The notes under the pieces are model-generated. The model was not told where the DNA came from. It saw only the letters and a program-made list of their open reading frames with translations, and did not search any database. 64,000 bases of DNA from a virus: IMG/VR virus record IMGVR_UViG_3300035698_018668, positions 1 through 64,000 of that record; one strand, given 5' to 3'. Shown piece after piece: positions 39,333 to 48,310 of the stretch (positions are counted from its first letter, which is position 1; each line of letters starts with the position of its first letter). A program made the position numbers and the translations under genes.

Positions 39333-42222
39333 CTTCAATCTCCTCTCTACCTGCCATCAGGTAATCCACAACCTTCAATCTATCTTCCTTGCTTAATAAC
39401 GTACCTACTGTTGAATCCTCTAACACACCTTCAAGCCTAGGGGCTTCATCTAGCTCTATCTGTCCATACGGAGCTTTAACAGGGTGATACGGCTCTAGGG
39501 TTGCCCCCATCGATATCGTCCCGTCCAGCTTCAACCAGTTAACTAAATCAGGATGGTCACACATAACATCTAAAATAATCTGACTGAACTCGATAGCTTG
39601 GCTGTGATGCACACTGAAAACTAATTCATCGTGAATCGGCATGATAAAGAATGCGTCCCACTTTGAATTCACCGCATTGATTATCGCATCCAGTTTCAAA
39701 ATACTTCGCTTGGTTAAGGTAGCGCAGCCACCTTGAATCTTAGCGTTTACCGCTTGGTTACCTGAGCGGCGTTGTATCTTCTTCGCTGCCAAGTGGCCAA
39801 AATTAGAAATATCTGAATCGCCATACGCATCCCACTTTGAAGTGAAAGCAAAATACCAATCCATCGTACCTTCATAACGAACTCGAGTATGGCCATCAAA
39901 GATACGCACCGCCCCGTTATTGTTAATCTCTTGAATGGTTTCAAGTCTCCAGTTCTCCGCCACTTTAAAGGTGCTTCGATAGTTATCCGTACCAGCCCAA
40001 ACCTCATCCATAGTCCAGTTCAATTTATCTTGAATAGTCATCAACGAGCCCGAGTACCAGTACCCAAAGTTGCTTGGTTTTCCGGCACTACCACGCCAGA
40101 ACTTCATTACTTCGTAAGGCTTCAGCTCTTTGTTCTTAACTGGATCAATAAATATTTTGTGGTAATTCGCTTTAGCGTGGGTAATAACATCCTCATTCCC
40201 ATTGTTAATATCCAGCAGCACTTGCTCAGTGAAGTTTGGATAGTTAACTTTAAGCGCTGAAACTGCCGCGCCTCTATGCAAGTCTTGATACGGCTTTTGT
40301 CCATAAGCTTCAAAGAATTTAGGGTCATGAGAGGCTTCGCCAATTAGCACCAATTCAACCTGAGACCAATCCACCGCAATTAACAAATGCTCTTCGTTGT
40401 GAGGTAAAAAGAAACCCCGAACATACGTTGATTCGCCGCTCTTCCCCAACTGCATTGTGTTGGGGTTCTGCGCTGCCATTCTTCGAGTGTTTAGCTTTGA
40501 ACTCACAATCGGATACATGCGTTTAGTTTCTGGGTCGGTCAATAATCGATATGAGTTGACGAATAACTTAATACGCTGGTCAATCCCCGCGATATTATTT
40601 AAGCAATCAAGTACTCGACAAACTAATTCATTGTTGTAGCTTGCTGAAACGTGTTCAGCTAAGCTCTGTCTAACAAGAGTCTCCATACCTTGATACTCGT
40701 TGTATCTCTTCCAGTACTTCAACCAAAGTTCAGGCTCCTCGGATAGTCTAAGAGCCGTCTCTTTCATTTTTCCCCGCGCCTCGACATCCGTTTTTATTTC
40801 GCCTTTGATGTGTACAAAGGGGAGGAGGCATAGATCATGCAGTAGCACTCGAATCCCCATGTAGTAAGACGGGTTAAAAACCAAATCAAGGTCGGCTTTC
40901 TTGCGAATAACTTCCTCATCAACGAGCCAGTTATTAATTACTGAACCTGAGGTTAGGCTGGCCAAGCGAAGAGCAATGTCGTCTCTGGCCAACGCTGCGT
41001 CATCAAAATATTCAGTCCCGTATTCTTCTAGGAGCTCGTTGTAGCCTTCAAGCATGTTGGTAATCTTTTTACGGTGAGTAATATAGGCATCGCCTTCCTT
41101 ACCCAAATACCACTTTGCTTGTTTCGGATCCTGAATCATTTTAACAGACGGCCCAGAACCAAATCTAAAGCTCTTTAAGGCATCACATAGGTCACGAATG
41201 GCACAAGTGTAATTAAATCGCTCAGCTTCGTTTCTAACCTCAATCGCGGGCAAGTTTACACGCCAACCTCGTTTCCAACTGTCAGCAAAAATATAAGCCA
41301 TCGGATTTTCTTGAGTGAAGAAGGTATTAATAACCTGGGGGTTATTTTTCTGCATGAAGTCCAGCAGCCAATCAAACAAACGAACACACCAATAAGCATC
41401 ATCCGCACCATAGTGAAGAATTTCTTCCCCGGTAACCAAACCCATATGAGCTCGACCTAGGAGTGAGTCCTTGAACTCGGTTTGCTTGTAGTTAAATATT
41501 CCGCTGGTGATTTTCTTAAGCGCATACCCATAAGACAGGTTATAAACATAACCGTTGTAACTGTGCTCAGCTCTTGAAGTAATGCTCACAACTTGGTTAA
41601 GAACTTCAAATTGTTGGCTCGTCAGTTTCTGGCCGCTGACATAACCACTGAATTGTTTCTTAATCCTAGGGAGTAGCGTAACCATGCCACCAAGGTCTGA
41701 AGCTTTGAACTTCTCAATGTCGTAGGTATCGGCATTGTAAGCAGAAACACACATCTGCAGGGTGTCGATATAGTTCTTTCCAAGGTCAACCCCAAAGTAC
41801 TTATCGCACATCGTGTTTTCAAAAGGGTAGTTGTGTATCACCAAAGTGCCCGCATCTCTAAGACGCTTAACTGACTCAGTGACTTTAGCCAAACCGATTT
41901 GGTTTTCAACGTCAGCATGCTTGTGATTTACGTAATAAACCACGCCTTCGCCTTTCACGTAGAACGAGAACCCTGTCACGGTAGTTCGGTTAACGTCAAA
42001 GACTAATTTTTTAGCACTTTTGTACTTCTCTGATTTAGGATCAATATTCATGAACTTGTTCAAGCCCTCATGACGGTCAGCGTCATGCGTCTCGATATCG
42101 AACCCAATCAGAGGGTTTTTTGTCGATTCAATTCTGGCTAAAGCAATCTCTAGCACTTCTATATTGCGAGCATCGATTAACTGTTCAACGATACCCGTGA
42201 ACTCGTTTAGTTGGCTTATCAT
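39325..42222 (-). CDS. family A DNA polymerase with 3'-5' exonuclease domain
   Basis: A 965-aa protein. Exonuclease motifs: IGFDIETHD near residue 40, VIHNYPFEN (Exo II), HYGADDAYW (Exo III). Polymerase motif A VDWSQVELVLIGEASHD near 625, motif B WRGSAGKPSNFGYWYSG, motif C MPIHDELVF near 865. No 5' nuclease domain; that is the next gene upstream. It is longer than Klenow-type enzymes, with inserts before motif A. Main replicative polymerase of the phage. Start follows the leader AAGGATTGACGATG. Confidence 0.95.
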   Translation of the reverse strand: MISQLNEFTGIVEQLIDARNIEVLEIALARIESTKNPLIGFDIETHDADRHEGLNKFMNIDPKSEKYKSAKKLVFDVNRTTVTGFSFYVKGEGVVYYVNHKHADVENQIGLAKVTESVKRLRDAGTLVIHNYPFENTMCDKYFGVDLGKNYIDTLQMCVSAYNADTYDIEKFKASDLGGMVTLLPRIKKQFSGYVSGQKLTSQQFEVLNQVVSITSRAEHSYNGYVYNLSYGYALKKITSGIFNYKQTEFKDSLLGRAHMGLVTGEEILHYGADDAYWCVRLFDWLLDFMQKNNPQVINTFFTQENPMAYIFADSWKRGWRVNLPAIEVRNEAERFNYTCAIRDLCDALKSFRFGSGPSVKMIQDPKQAKWYLGKEGDAYITHRKKITNMLEGYNELLEEYGTEYFDDAALARDDIALRLASLTSGSVINNWLVDEEVIRKKADLDLVFNPSYYMGIRVLLHDLCLLPFVHIKGEIKTDVEARGKMKETALRLSEEPELWLKYWKRYNEYQGMETLVRQSLAEHVSASYNNELVCRVLDCLNNIAGIDQRIKLFVNSYRLLTDPETKRMYPIVSSKLNTRRMAAQNPNTMQLGKSGESTYVRGFFLPHNEEHLLIAVDWSQVELVLIGEASHDPKFFEAYGQKPYQDLHRGAAVSALKVNYPNFTEQVLLDINNGNEDVITHAKANYHKIFIDPVKNKELKPYEVMKFWRGSAGKPSNFGYWYSGSLMTIQDKLNWTMDEVWAGTDNYRSTFKVAENWRLETIQEINNNGAVRIFDGHTRVRYEGTMDWYFAFTSKWDAYGDSDISNFGHLAAKKIQRRSGNQAVNAKIQGGCATLTKRSILKLDAIINAVNSKWDAFFIMPIHDELVFSVHHSQAIEFSQIILDVMCDHPDLVNWLKLDGTISMGATLEPYHPVKAPYGQIELDEAPRLEGVLEDSTVGTLLSKEDRLKVVDYLMAGREEIEGV

Positions 42223-42240
42223 CGTCAATCCTTAAAGGAA

Positions 42241-42268
42241 ATAAAGCCCCATGAGCGCGGGGCTTTAT
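42241..42268 (-). terminator. intergenic terminator-like hairpin before polymerase gene
   Basis: A 10-bp perfect stem ATAAAGCCCC/GGGGCTTTAT followed on the minus strand by TTCCTTTAAGG and then the polymerase leader. It lies just after the 5'-nuclease stop. It may give a 3' end for the upstream mRNA while allowing some readthrough. Confidence 0.6.
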
Positions 42269-42281
42269 AAGGGTCATGGGG

Positions 42282-43091
42282 TTACATGACCATTGGGTTT
42301 TCTAGCTGTATCGCGTTGAGTATTTCTTGCGCTACTTGGGGGTTGAAATTAGGGACTGTCATGCCTTTGCTTAACTGCTCACTACTAATAGGGATGAAGT
42401 CAATCACTTGCCAGTAAGTCAGTAAGTCTTCTCGCTGAGAAAATAGGTTCTTAGCCTTAGCTGGGGTTAAGCCTAACTTTTCTTTAGCCTCGGTCTCCGT
42501 CAATTCTAGGTTACCTAGGATAAAGTCTTCAAAGTTGCACTTTTGAGCATCGCTGAGCTTTTCAAACGTCCCGTGGCCAAACCCTTTCAAGCCTAGAATA
42601 TTATCCGCTTTATCTCCTACAAGGGTTTTATATAAGCGAATATCGTCCTGCTTGAAGCCTTCTAACTTAGGTGCCATATACCCGAGTTCGATAGTGTCAT
42701 CAATTAATAACTGGCGAAAATCTTGGTCGTTAGATTCAATTCTGATTGTCGTTTCTGGACTCTTTGAACGACAGATTGCAGCAATTAAATCATCCCCCTC
42801 AAACCCTTCGAGCTCAACCTGTATCGATTTTGAAAGCCCTATCAAGGTTTTAAACGTATTCATAAAAACATGAAAAGAGTCCACGCTTTCAGGCTCATCT
42901 TGTTTTACCTTGTAAGTCGGCATAATTTTTTGCCTTGCAGATTTAGCATGTTTGCCATCCCAAACCCATATCAAGGTTTCGTTGGCGGGTACCGAGCATG
43001 CTTGAACAAATAACTGGGTTACTACCGTGGGACCCTCAGATTCAAACTGGCGGCGGAGGAAGTTATTACCATCGATTAAATTAATTTTCAT
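42282..43091 (-). CDS. 5'-3' exonuclease / flap endonuclease
   Basis: A 269-aa FEN-family nuclease: NLIDGNNFLRR, IWVWDGKHAKSARQK, the acidic cluster ELEGFEGDDLIAA, ESNDQDFRQL and the helix-3-turn-helix segment VGDKADNILGLKGFGHGT. It resembles T5 D15 and removes primers and flaps, providing the activity absent from the adjacent polymerase. The start is 2 bases past a leader copy (TTGACGATATG). Confidence 0.93.
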   Translation of the reverse strand: MKINLIDGNNFLRRQFESEGPTVVTQLFVQACSVPANETLIWVWDGKHAKSARQKIMPTYKVKQDEPESVDSFHVFMNTFKTLIGLSKSIQVELEGFEGDDLIAAICRSKSPETTIRIESNDQDFRQLLIDDTIELGYMAPKLEGFKQDDIRLYKTLVGDKADNILGLKGFGHGTFEKLSDAQKCNFEDFILGNLELTETEAKEKLGLTPAKAKNLFSQREDLLTYWQVIDFIPISSEQLSKGMTVPNFNPQVAQEILNAIQLENPMVM

Positions 43092-43116
43092 ATCGTCAAT
43101 TCCAAATTGTTAAAAG

Positions 43117-43132
43117 GGGGGCCGAAGCCCCC
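43117..43132 (-). terminator. intrinsic terminator before the 5'-nuclease gene
   Basis: Minus strand GGGGGC-TTCG-GCCCCC with a UUCG tetraloop followed by CTTTTAAC, and directly after it the next leader. One of the best examples of the hairpin-plus-leader intergenic module. Confidence 0.7.
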
Positions 43133-43153
43133 AATCAAAAGTTAATTACTGTA

Positions 43154-44092
43154 TTAAGCTTCGAGTTTCCACTTAAGGACGCCCCAATCATTTCCGTTGT
43201 GAGAAATTTCCTCATTTAGGAGTTTTGCTTTTACAGTTTGACCCACCAAACCCGCTTTCGCTACAGACTGATAGAAATCATACCATTCAGACCACCCTGT
43301 CTTCGGCGTTGTATACCCAATTTCTGTGCCCTTAGGAGCGATAACTTCACCGCCCGATACGGCATCTTCTAATAGGACCATCGGTACCAAAGCAGCATCA
43401 TAAGGAACATTTGGGCGCTGTGGGTTATTGCTTGAATGATATGCGGCAGCAACCGCCATGTGCCAAGGCTTGCCGTCACTACCTTTTATACCATCAGCAG
43501 TGTGCACGTAAGTTGTTGACGTCCCAGCCCCGATACGAACCATCTTAACTAGCTGGAACCCTGAGTTCTGGTTCATGTCGATAGCCACCATCATAGACTC
43601 AATCATCTTCTTTTTAGCACTGCCTAGGCTCATGCCGTATTCGGATGTTTTTACCCAATCGCCCACACCCATTTGAGGCTTCTCCGCTGTTTCCATGGTC
43701 ATTGGACCCATAGGTTGAGCTAGAGCAGCAATCTCAGGAGGGAGGTGAGCTAGAGAGTTATTCGGAGCTGATTGGGATTGCCCAATGTTAGCGACCGTCG
43801 GGTTAATCAACTGGCCTTGTGCTGCCTGTTGGTTCTGGCCTTGGGCTTGTTGATTAACTGGTGTTGCAGAAGCTTGTTGCTGTTGAGCGGCGGCGGCAAC
43901 CGCAGCTTGAGCCGCAGCTAAATCACGTTGTGCTTTTTCTGCAGCAGCCAGCGCAGCAGCAACTGGGTCTGGAGTGGTTTGTGTCTCTTGAGGTTCAACC
44001 GCAGCACCTGTGTTAATGGGGTCTGCACTTTGTTGAGTTGTAGTTGCTTCAGCGGTAGCTTGCTTTATTAGGTCTTCAATATTTTGATTCAT
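43154..44092 (-). CDS. hypothetical protein with Ala/Gln-rich N-terminus, possible ssDNA-binding role
   Basis: A 312-aa protein. Residues about 20-100 are low-complexity Ala/Gln/Pro, followed by a folded C-terminal ~180 residues with aromatic and beta content and no motif I recognise. It has its own promoter-like region, a leader copy (TTTGGAAATGACGATG) and a terminator after it, suggesting abundant expression. Position between helicase and nuclease genes would suit a single-stranded DNA-binding protein, but the usual SSB order (OB fold first, acidic tail last) is not seen. Confidence 0.55.
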   Translation of the reverse strand: MNQNIEDLIKQATAEATTTQQSADPINTGAAVEPQETQTTPDPVAAALAAAEKAQRDLAAAQAAVAAAAQQQQASATPVNQQAQGQNQQAAQGQLINPTVANIGQSQSAPNNSLAHLPPEIAALAQPMGPMTMETAEKPQMGVGDWVKTSEYGMSLGSAKKKMIESMMVAIDMNQNSGFQLVKMVRIGAGTSTTYVHTADGIKGSDGKPWHMAVAAAYHSSNNPQRPNVPYDAALVPMVLLEDAVSGGEVIAPKGTEIGYTTPKTGWSEWYDFYQSVAKAGLVGQTVKAKLLNEEISHNGNDWGVLKWKLEA

Positions 44093-44194
44093 CGTCATTT
44101 CCAAATTGTAGTTTTAAATTAATCGATTCAATTTTTTTAGATTAGTAATATTCTCGATTGTAGTTTATGTGTTTAAGGTCACCACCCGTTGCTA

Positions 44195-44222
44195 ATAATA
44201 CCCTAGTAGGTATCAATTGCAA
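44195..44222 (-). promoter_or_regulatory. candidate promoter with internal inverted repeat
   Basis: Minus strand TTGCAA, 16-base spacer, TATTAT. The inverted repeat ATACC-CTAGTA-GGTAT (44198-44213) covers the -10 and spacer, as an operator would. It would drive the abundant-looking gene at 43154-44092, about 100 bases downstream. Confidence 0.45.
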
Positions 44223-44228
44223 CCTCAT

Positions 44229-44260
44229 ACCCTAAAAAATAGTTATTTATTTTTTAGGGT
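44229..44260 (-). terminator. AT-rich terminator hairpin
   Basis: A 13-bp stem, ACCCTAAAAAATA with TATTTTTTAGGGT, overlapping the stop codon of the 98-aa gene. It ends the helicase operon just before the promoter-like sequence at 44195. Confidence 0.6.
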
Positions 44261-44539
44261 TATTTCTGCACGTGCTATCTTAGCGTATTCTTCAATTAAG
44301 GTCACAAATTGTTCAAGCCCGGCGTCTAAATTTTTTCTAGCTTTAGCGTCCAGGCCTTCAAACTCTTTAGCCATTTTCCAGAACGTAAACTGCACTTGCG
44401 CTGACTCCGGATTGTCTTCATTAACTGAAGAGCCCGCAGCTATAACCCCGGCCACGGCAGCAATCATAGGGCGTATTAATTCTTTTGGGATTTTGCTCGC
44501 TTCAATCCCGACTATGCTAGGTACGTCAATCTTACTCAT
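44243..44539 (-). CDS. hypothetical helical protein
   Basis: A 98-aa protein coupled by ATGA overlap to the SNF2-type helicase gene. It is mostly helical with an Ala/Val/Ile-rich segment at about 25-37 that is too short and polar-flanked to call a membrane helix. Function unknown; perhaps a helicase partner. Confidence 0.55.
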   Translation of the reverse strand: MSKIDVPSIVGIEASKIPKELIRPMIAAVAGVIAAGSSVNEDNPESAQVQFTFWKMAKEFEGLDAKARKNLDAGLEQFVTLIEEYAKIARAEITLKNK

Positions 44540-46026
44540 TTTCCACTCGCCTCTATTATTTTATTAATTAGGTCAACATCCACCCCATCTTCCACTTTCA
44601 ATCTGTCAGCGGCCTTCGCTTTTAATTTCTTGGAAATATAAATATCCATCCCTTTTCTATACACCAATACAGTAATTCTTAACGCCGTATCCCGCACTCC
44701 ACGCATCGCTCTTCGATAGTTTTGAATGAAGGTAGAGTCTTGCCAATCTAAGGAACAAAACACCACGTGGTCAACATGAGGCCAGTTAAAGCCCACCCCA
44801 GCCACCCGAGGCGAACAAACAAGCACCTGAAGCTTTCCTTCTCTAAATAGTTTATCAATGTCGCCTCGCCTAGTCGTAACTGACCCATTAATAATATCCG
44901 CAGTCATCCCAACTTTGACAGCCACATCCCTAAGCTTTTTGTGGTTTGACACAGCGGTCTCGAATAACACAAGCGGCTTTCCTGAGCTTTTGTGGTCTTC
45001 AAGTATCGTTTTTAAATGGGTCTCTTTTGAATCTGTTTCGTGCGGCTTTATATTGTATTTCTCGGGGCACTGCATAATATCAATACACTTGGCCAGTGCC
45101 ACGCCCTTATTTGCGGCCTCCAAGAACCCCTCATCCAGTTCAGTGATACCTCGCTCTTCGATTTCTTTATACATCCGATATTGCTTAGTCGACATGGTGC
45201 ACATCTGAATATATATCAGCTTCTTCTCAGCGCCATAGGCTTCTTCAAACGTGGTTCTTGCTGAGTGCTTACCCAGTATTGCTTTTAAGCGATCGTGATT
45301 TTTCCAAGCAAACGGAGTACCCCATTCATCACACATAGCATGCCATACCATGAAGTTCTGATACGTAGGGTAATAGTTCGGGTTGATAACATTTATCAGC
45401 GGAAATGCTGAGTTTAGTCTTCCGTCAATCAAGGTGCCTGTCATGGCCAAATGTGGGCCGCCCCGTTTTAGGAATCGATAATACTCATACGTTCGCATTG
45501 ACCCATCAAAACGCTTGAAGAATGAATTCCACGCACAATGCGTCGAGAATCCTAAGTGGTGCTCATCTGAGCACAAGGTCAACGTGTCCGGGAACGCATC
45601 TCTTATCATTTCCCAGTTATTCCCAAAGCCTGTGAATCCCATCAAAAATACACGGGTATTCTTATTGGCCAGCTGCTGGGCTCTTTGCTTTCGTGTGCCA
45701 TCAATAATAATTACTTGATCCGGACTGAGGTTTGACCACAGCAAGAGCTCAAAGTAATTTTTGATTAATAGTGACTTAGGCATCGTCCAAATAACCCGAC
45801 CTTCTTTCTGGCGCTGGTAAATCCAAAGGGCTGCGGTAGGAGACTTACCCGTGCCGGCCTCAGATAAATCCCCGAATCTTTCTTGGCCCAAACTCATCGC
45901 CAGGTTTTTCATTTGGTATGGGCGTAATTTTAAGCTTTGACGCTGCTCTTCAATGTTTGCGAATGAAAACTCAGCGTCATTACACGGTTGGTTCGGGACT
46001 TTTTTCGGTTTCTGTATAATCTGCAT
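44536..46026 (-). CDS. SNF2/SF2-type DNA helicase
   Basis: A 496-aa protein with Q-like LRPYQMKNLAMS, Walker A EAGTGKSPTA (58-62), SDEHH in motif II near 140, LAMTGTLIDG (motif III) and the C-terminal helicase motifs VLVCSPRVAGVGFNWP and QNYRRAMRGVRD. Phages with this polymerase set often carry such a remodeller for replication restart or recombination. The start lies within the upstream HTH gene, overlapping it by 47 bases, behind the variant leader TTAACGACGATG. Confidence 0.88.
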   Translation of the reverse strand: MQIIQKPKKVPNQPCNDAEFSFANIEEQRQSLKLRPYQMKNLAMSLGQERFGDLSEAGTGKSPTAALWIYQRQKEGRVIWTMPKSLLIKNYFELLLWSNLSPDQVIIIDGTRKQRAQQLANKNTRVFLMGFTGFGNNWEMIRDAFPDTLTLCSDEHHLGFSTHCAWNSFFKRFDGSMRTYEYYRFLKRGGPHLAMTGTLIDGRLNSAFPLINVINPNYYPTYQNFMVWHAMCDEWGTPFAWKNHDRLKAILGKHSARTTFEEAYGAEKKLIYIQMCTMSTKQYRMYKEIEERGITELDEGFLEAANKGVALAKCIDIMQCPEKYNIKPHETDSKETHLKTILEDHKSSGKPLVLFETAVSNHKKLRDVAVKVGMTADIINGSVTTRRGDIDKLFREGKLQVLVCSPRVAGVGFNWPHVDHVVFCSLDWQDSTFIQNYRRAMRGVRDTALRITVLVYRKGMDIYISKKLKAKAADRLKVEDGVDVDLINKIIEASGK

Positions 46027-46345
46027 CGTCGTTAATTCCAATCTTCGAACTTTTTTTAACGTCCATTAAGTTAATTAAGTTATTGAGTACCTTCTGGTCT
46101 TCGCCCTGGGCAATCAGCGTTAAGATATTAATCAAGTCACTTTCCAGAGTTGGGAATACCTCAGTAATAGGTATCTCTATGCCCTGCATTACCCTTAACA
46201 CTTGTCTAAACTCGTAAGGATTAGCTATAGAACGGGATAATGCGGGTTGCTTAACCCCAAGCTTTTTCGCCAGCTCAACTTGACTTATTTTATTCTTCTT
46301 CATGAACTTTTTAATTACTGCGGCTTTCGCTCTAAAAACGGTCAT
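45980..46345 (-). CDS. XRE-family HTH regulator
   Basis: A 121-aa protein with a Cro/CI-type HTH at about residues 12-65 (IKKFMKKNKISQVELAKKLGVKQPALSRSI split across the two helices), GGAG 8 bases before ATG. The C-terminal half is helical then acidic. The 47-base overlap with the helicase start could couple regulator and helicase expression. A lysogeny role is possible but no clear divergent promoter pair surrounds it. Confidence 0.75.
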   Translation of the reverse strand: MTVFRAKAAVIKKFMKKNKISQVELAKKLGVKQPALSRSIANPYEFRQVLRVMQGIEIPITEVFPTLESDLINILTLIAQGEDQKVLNNLINLMDVKKSSKIGINDDADYTETEKSPEPTV

Positions 46346-46368
46346 TCCGGAACTCCAATATTTATAAC

Positions 46369-47058
46369 TTAGGCGGCTTTGAACAAGCCTTCTTTTTTAC
46401 AATAGTCAGCAATTAATTTTGCTCCTAAATGCTCAAGCGGTAGAGATACTAATTCGGCCAAACTTATTTGATTAAAAATAGTTGTTTTAATTCTCTGGAC
46501 TTCTCTTGGCAAAATTAGGTCTGAAGGGCCCACCAGTATTAAGGTTCTGGGCGTTGTCTTCCCTAGAATAGCGAGCTGCTTAACCAATTCCAGAGACTCA
46601 CTATCGACCCCAGTTAGCACCATTGGATGAATGTTTGTGTCATTCATCTGGCTAAAGATAGAGCTTTTATTGAGCGTCCAAATTGGCTTGCTGCAGGTGT
46701 GCAACGGAGATGAAAGCTTTTCCAGTGCCGTTATCCAAAGTTCACAATCGTCCAACGCATCCTCAGACAAGAAATAGGTTTTTCCGTTCGGTATCGGGAG
46801 CATTGCTTGTGTTAGCTGGTCTTCAAAAATGTGGTCAAAAATACTTTGATGTTTGTTGCTTAGATTTCTTCGGCCTAGGTAGGGGTTTACCAGATGAGGG
46901 CAATAGTTTTTCAAATGTTTTACGCTGAGCCCAGACTTAACTTTATCGCCTAAACCTAAAAACTCCATTCCATACGGAAAGTTATCTTGGAAGAGGAAGT
47001 TTACACCTCGGTCGCTTTCGTGGATGCCGTAGTAGGGCAATTTCTTAATATCATTCAT
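46369..47058 (-). CDS. hypothetical protein
   Basis: A 229-aa protein with leader copy TAGGAATTGACGATG setting the start. It contains a TPRTLILVGPSDLILP strand-like segment but no P-loop. Unknown family; in operon with the HTH gene that follows 24 bases later. Confidence 0.55.
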   Translation of the reverse strand: MNDIKKLPYYGIHESDRGVNFLFQDNFPYGMEFLGLGDKVKSGLSVKHLKNYCPHLVNPYLGRRNLSNKHQSIFDHIFEDQLTQAMLPIPNGKTYFLSEDALDDCELWITALEKLSSPLHTCSKPIWTLNKSSIFSQMNDTNIHPMVLTGVDSESLELVKQLAILGKTTPRTLILVGPSDLILPREVQRIKTTIFNQISLAELVSLPLEHLGAKLIADYCKKEGLFKAA

Positions 47059-47080
47059 CGTCAATTCCTAATTGTTGGGG

Positions 47081-47314
47081 TTAAAACTCCCCGGAGACCA
47101 CAGTAGATACTGAGGTATCAAAAAATTCTGCTAATTTAATCAGCTCCGAAAGTCGCAACTCTTTGGTGCCAACTAATATCTTATCAAAAGAACGCTCTTT
47201 ACACCCCATGATTTTTAATAATTCGTGTTTTCTACTGGAATCTAGGTTCATGCTCCAATGTTGATCCAAACGCATTCCTATCAATCTGTGTGTGGATGAA
47301 AGAGCATTATTCAT
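47081..47314 (-). CDS. small HTH (Cro/XRE-like) protein, putative
   Basis: A 77-aa protein whose last 45 residues (HELLKIMGCKERSFDKIL, then LRLSELIKLAEFFDTSVSTV) follow the XRE five-helix pattern. It overlaps the upstream gene by TAATG. With the XRE gene at 45980 it is one of two possible regulators of the leftward block. Confidence 0.6.
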   Translation of the reverse strand: MNNALSSTHRLIGMRLDQHWSMNLDSSRKHELLKIMGCKERSFDKILVGTKELRLSELIKLAEFFDTSVSTVVSGEF

Positions 47315-47628
47315 TAGTGTTTAACCATTGCTGCTGTTGAAGCTCGAATAGTGTCGACACTTTTTTCATCCGGATAAAACCCAGTGTGCTCGAAATATTT
47401 TACGGCCTCCTGGAGTTTCTTCAAATTATCAACCTCAGCGGGCTCCACTAAAGCATCTCCCAGCACTTCAACCGCTCTACCATTCATGGCCTCAATGCAC
47501 TCAATTAGCAAGTATAAATCTTCTGAGCTGTAGGAATGTTTCAGTTGGATAACATACTCGGTGTATATGTTATAAAGGGCCTTTAGCTTAATGTCCTCTA
47601 CTAAATCTATGCTTTTTTTCACTCTCAT
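47314..47628 (-). CDS. hypothetical helical protein
   Basis: A 104-aa helical protein, GAGG 6 bases before ATG, overlapping the small HTH gene. No motif recognised. Confidence 0.5.
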   Translation of the reverse strand: MRVKKSIDLVEDIKLKALYNIYTEYVIQLKHSYSSEDLYLLIECIEAMNGRAVEVLGDALVEPAEVDNLKKLQEAVKYFEHTGFYPDEKSVDTIRASTAAMVKH

Positions 47629-47635
47629 AAATACC

Positions 47636-48256
47636 TCAGGTTAATTCAAATATAGTTTGTGGCTGGTTAGAGTCACGTTGTTTTTTCTGATTGTTCACCC
47701 CCGATAAATAACGCAACGGGAGTCCTACTTTATGGCAGAAGTACTCAGCATATTTATTTTTTAAGGCTAGATACTCCTGATAGTTTTCTTGGTTCACGGC
47801 CTCCTTAGGGCGGGGACCATAAATCTCCTCGAAGTAAGGATAGCAATGCTCAGGCAAATGCCAATACTGAGAAGGGTAATGGTATATCGGATTACAACAA
47901 TCCGAGAAATCCGATTTGACTGTCTTATGCTTTCCCGCAGGAAACGTTGGAAAACAGGCTAGTAAATAATCGGGGTATATTAAGGCCCAAGACGCAGTAG
48001 CAGGGGATAGTTGAATTCGATGGTACTTGATACTCAACATAATCAACCCTCGCTTAGCTTCTAGTAAACCCCAATCCTCACAAACACGCATATCTTTTCG
48101 GGCCTTGAGAATATCTCGCTGCCAATTGATATTTGGAAATTCACGCTCGTAAAATCTAACTAACCGTTCGTGAACAATACCGATGAACGGGTAGTGATAC
48201 TCTTTCGTCCATTTGATTATTGCCATACGGCGGCGAAAAAACTGTGTCTTGGTCAT
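47636..48256 (-). CDS. hypothetical protein
   Basis: A 206-aa protein rich in Tyr, His, Pro and Trp, with a basic N-terminus and a DCCNPIYHYP segment. The start is 2 bases after a leader copy (GGGATTGACGATATG), which is preceded by the longest of the GTGTTC palindromes. Unknown family. Confidence 0.5.
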   Translation of the reverse strand: MTKTQFFRRRMAIIKWTKEYHYPFIGIVHERLVRFYEREFPNINWQRDILKARKDMRVCEDWGLLEAKRGLIMLSIKYHRIQLSPATASWALIYPDYLLACFPTFPAGKHKTVKSDFSDCCNPIYHYPSQYWHLPEHCYPYFEEIYGPRPKEAVNQENYQEYLALKNKYAEYFCHKVGLPLRYLSGVNNQKKQRDSNQPQTIFELT

Positions 48257-48269
48257 ATCGTCAATCCCT

Positions 48270-48297
48270 TAAGAGGTGTTCACGTGAACACCTCTTA
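48270..48297. promoter_or_regulatory. GTGTTC-N4-GAACAC palindrome, copy 1 (28-bp dyad)
   Basis: Core GTGTTCACGTGAACAC at 48276-48291, extended to 14-bp arms (TAAGAG...CTCTTA). It lies between the ArdC stop and the leader of the next leftward gene. Confidence 0.8.
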
Positions 48298-48310
48298 GAC
48301 TTCGTTTAAA

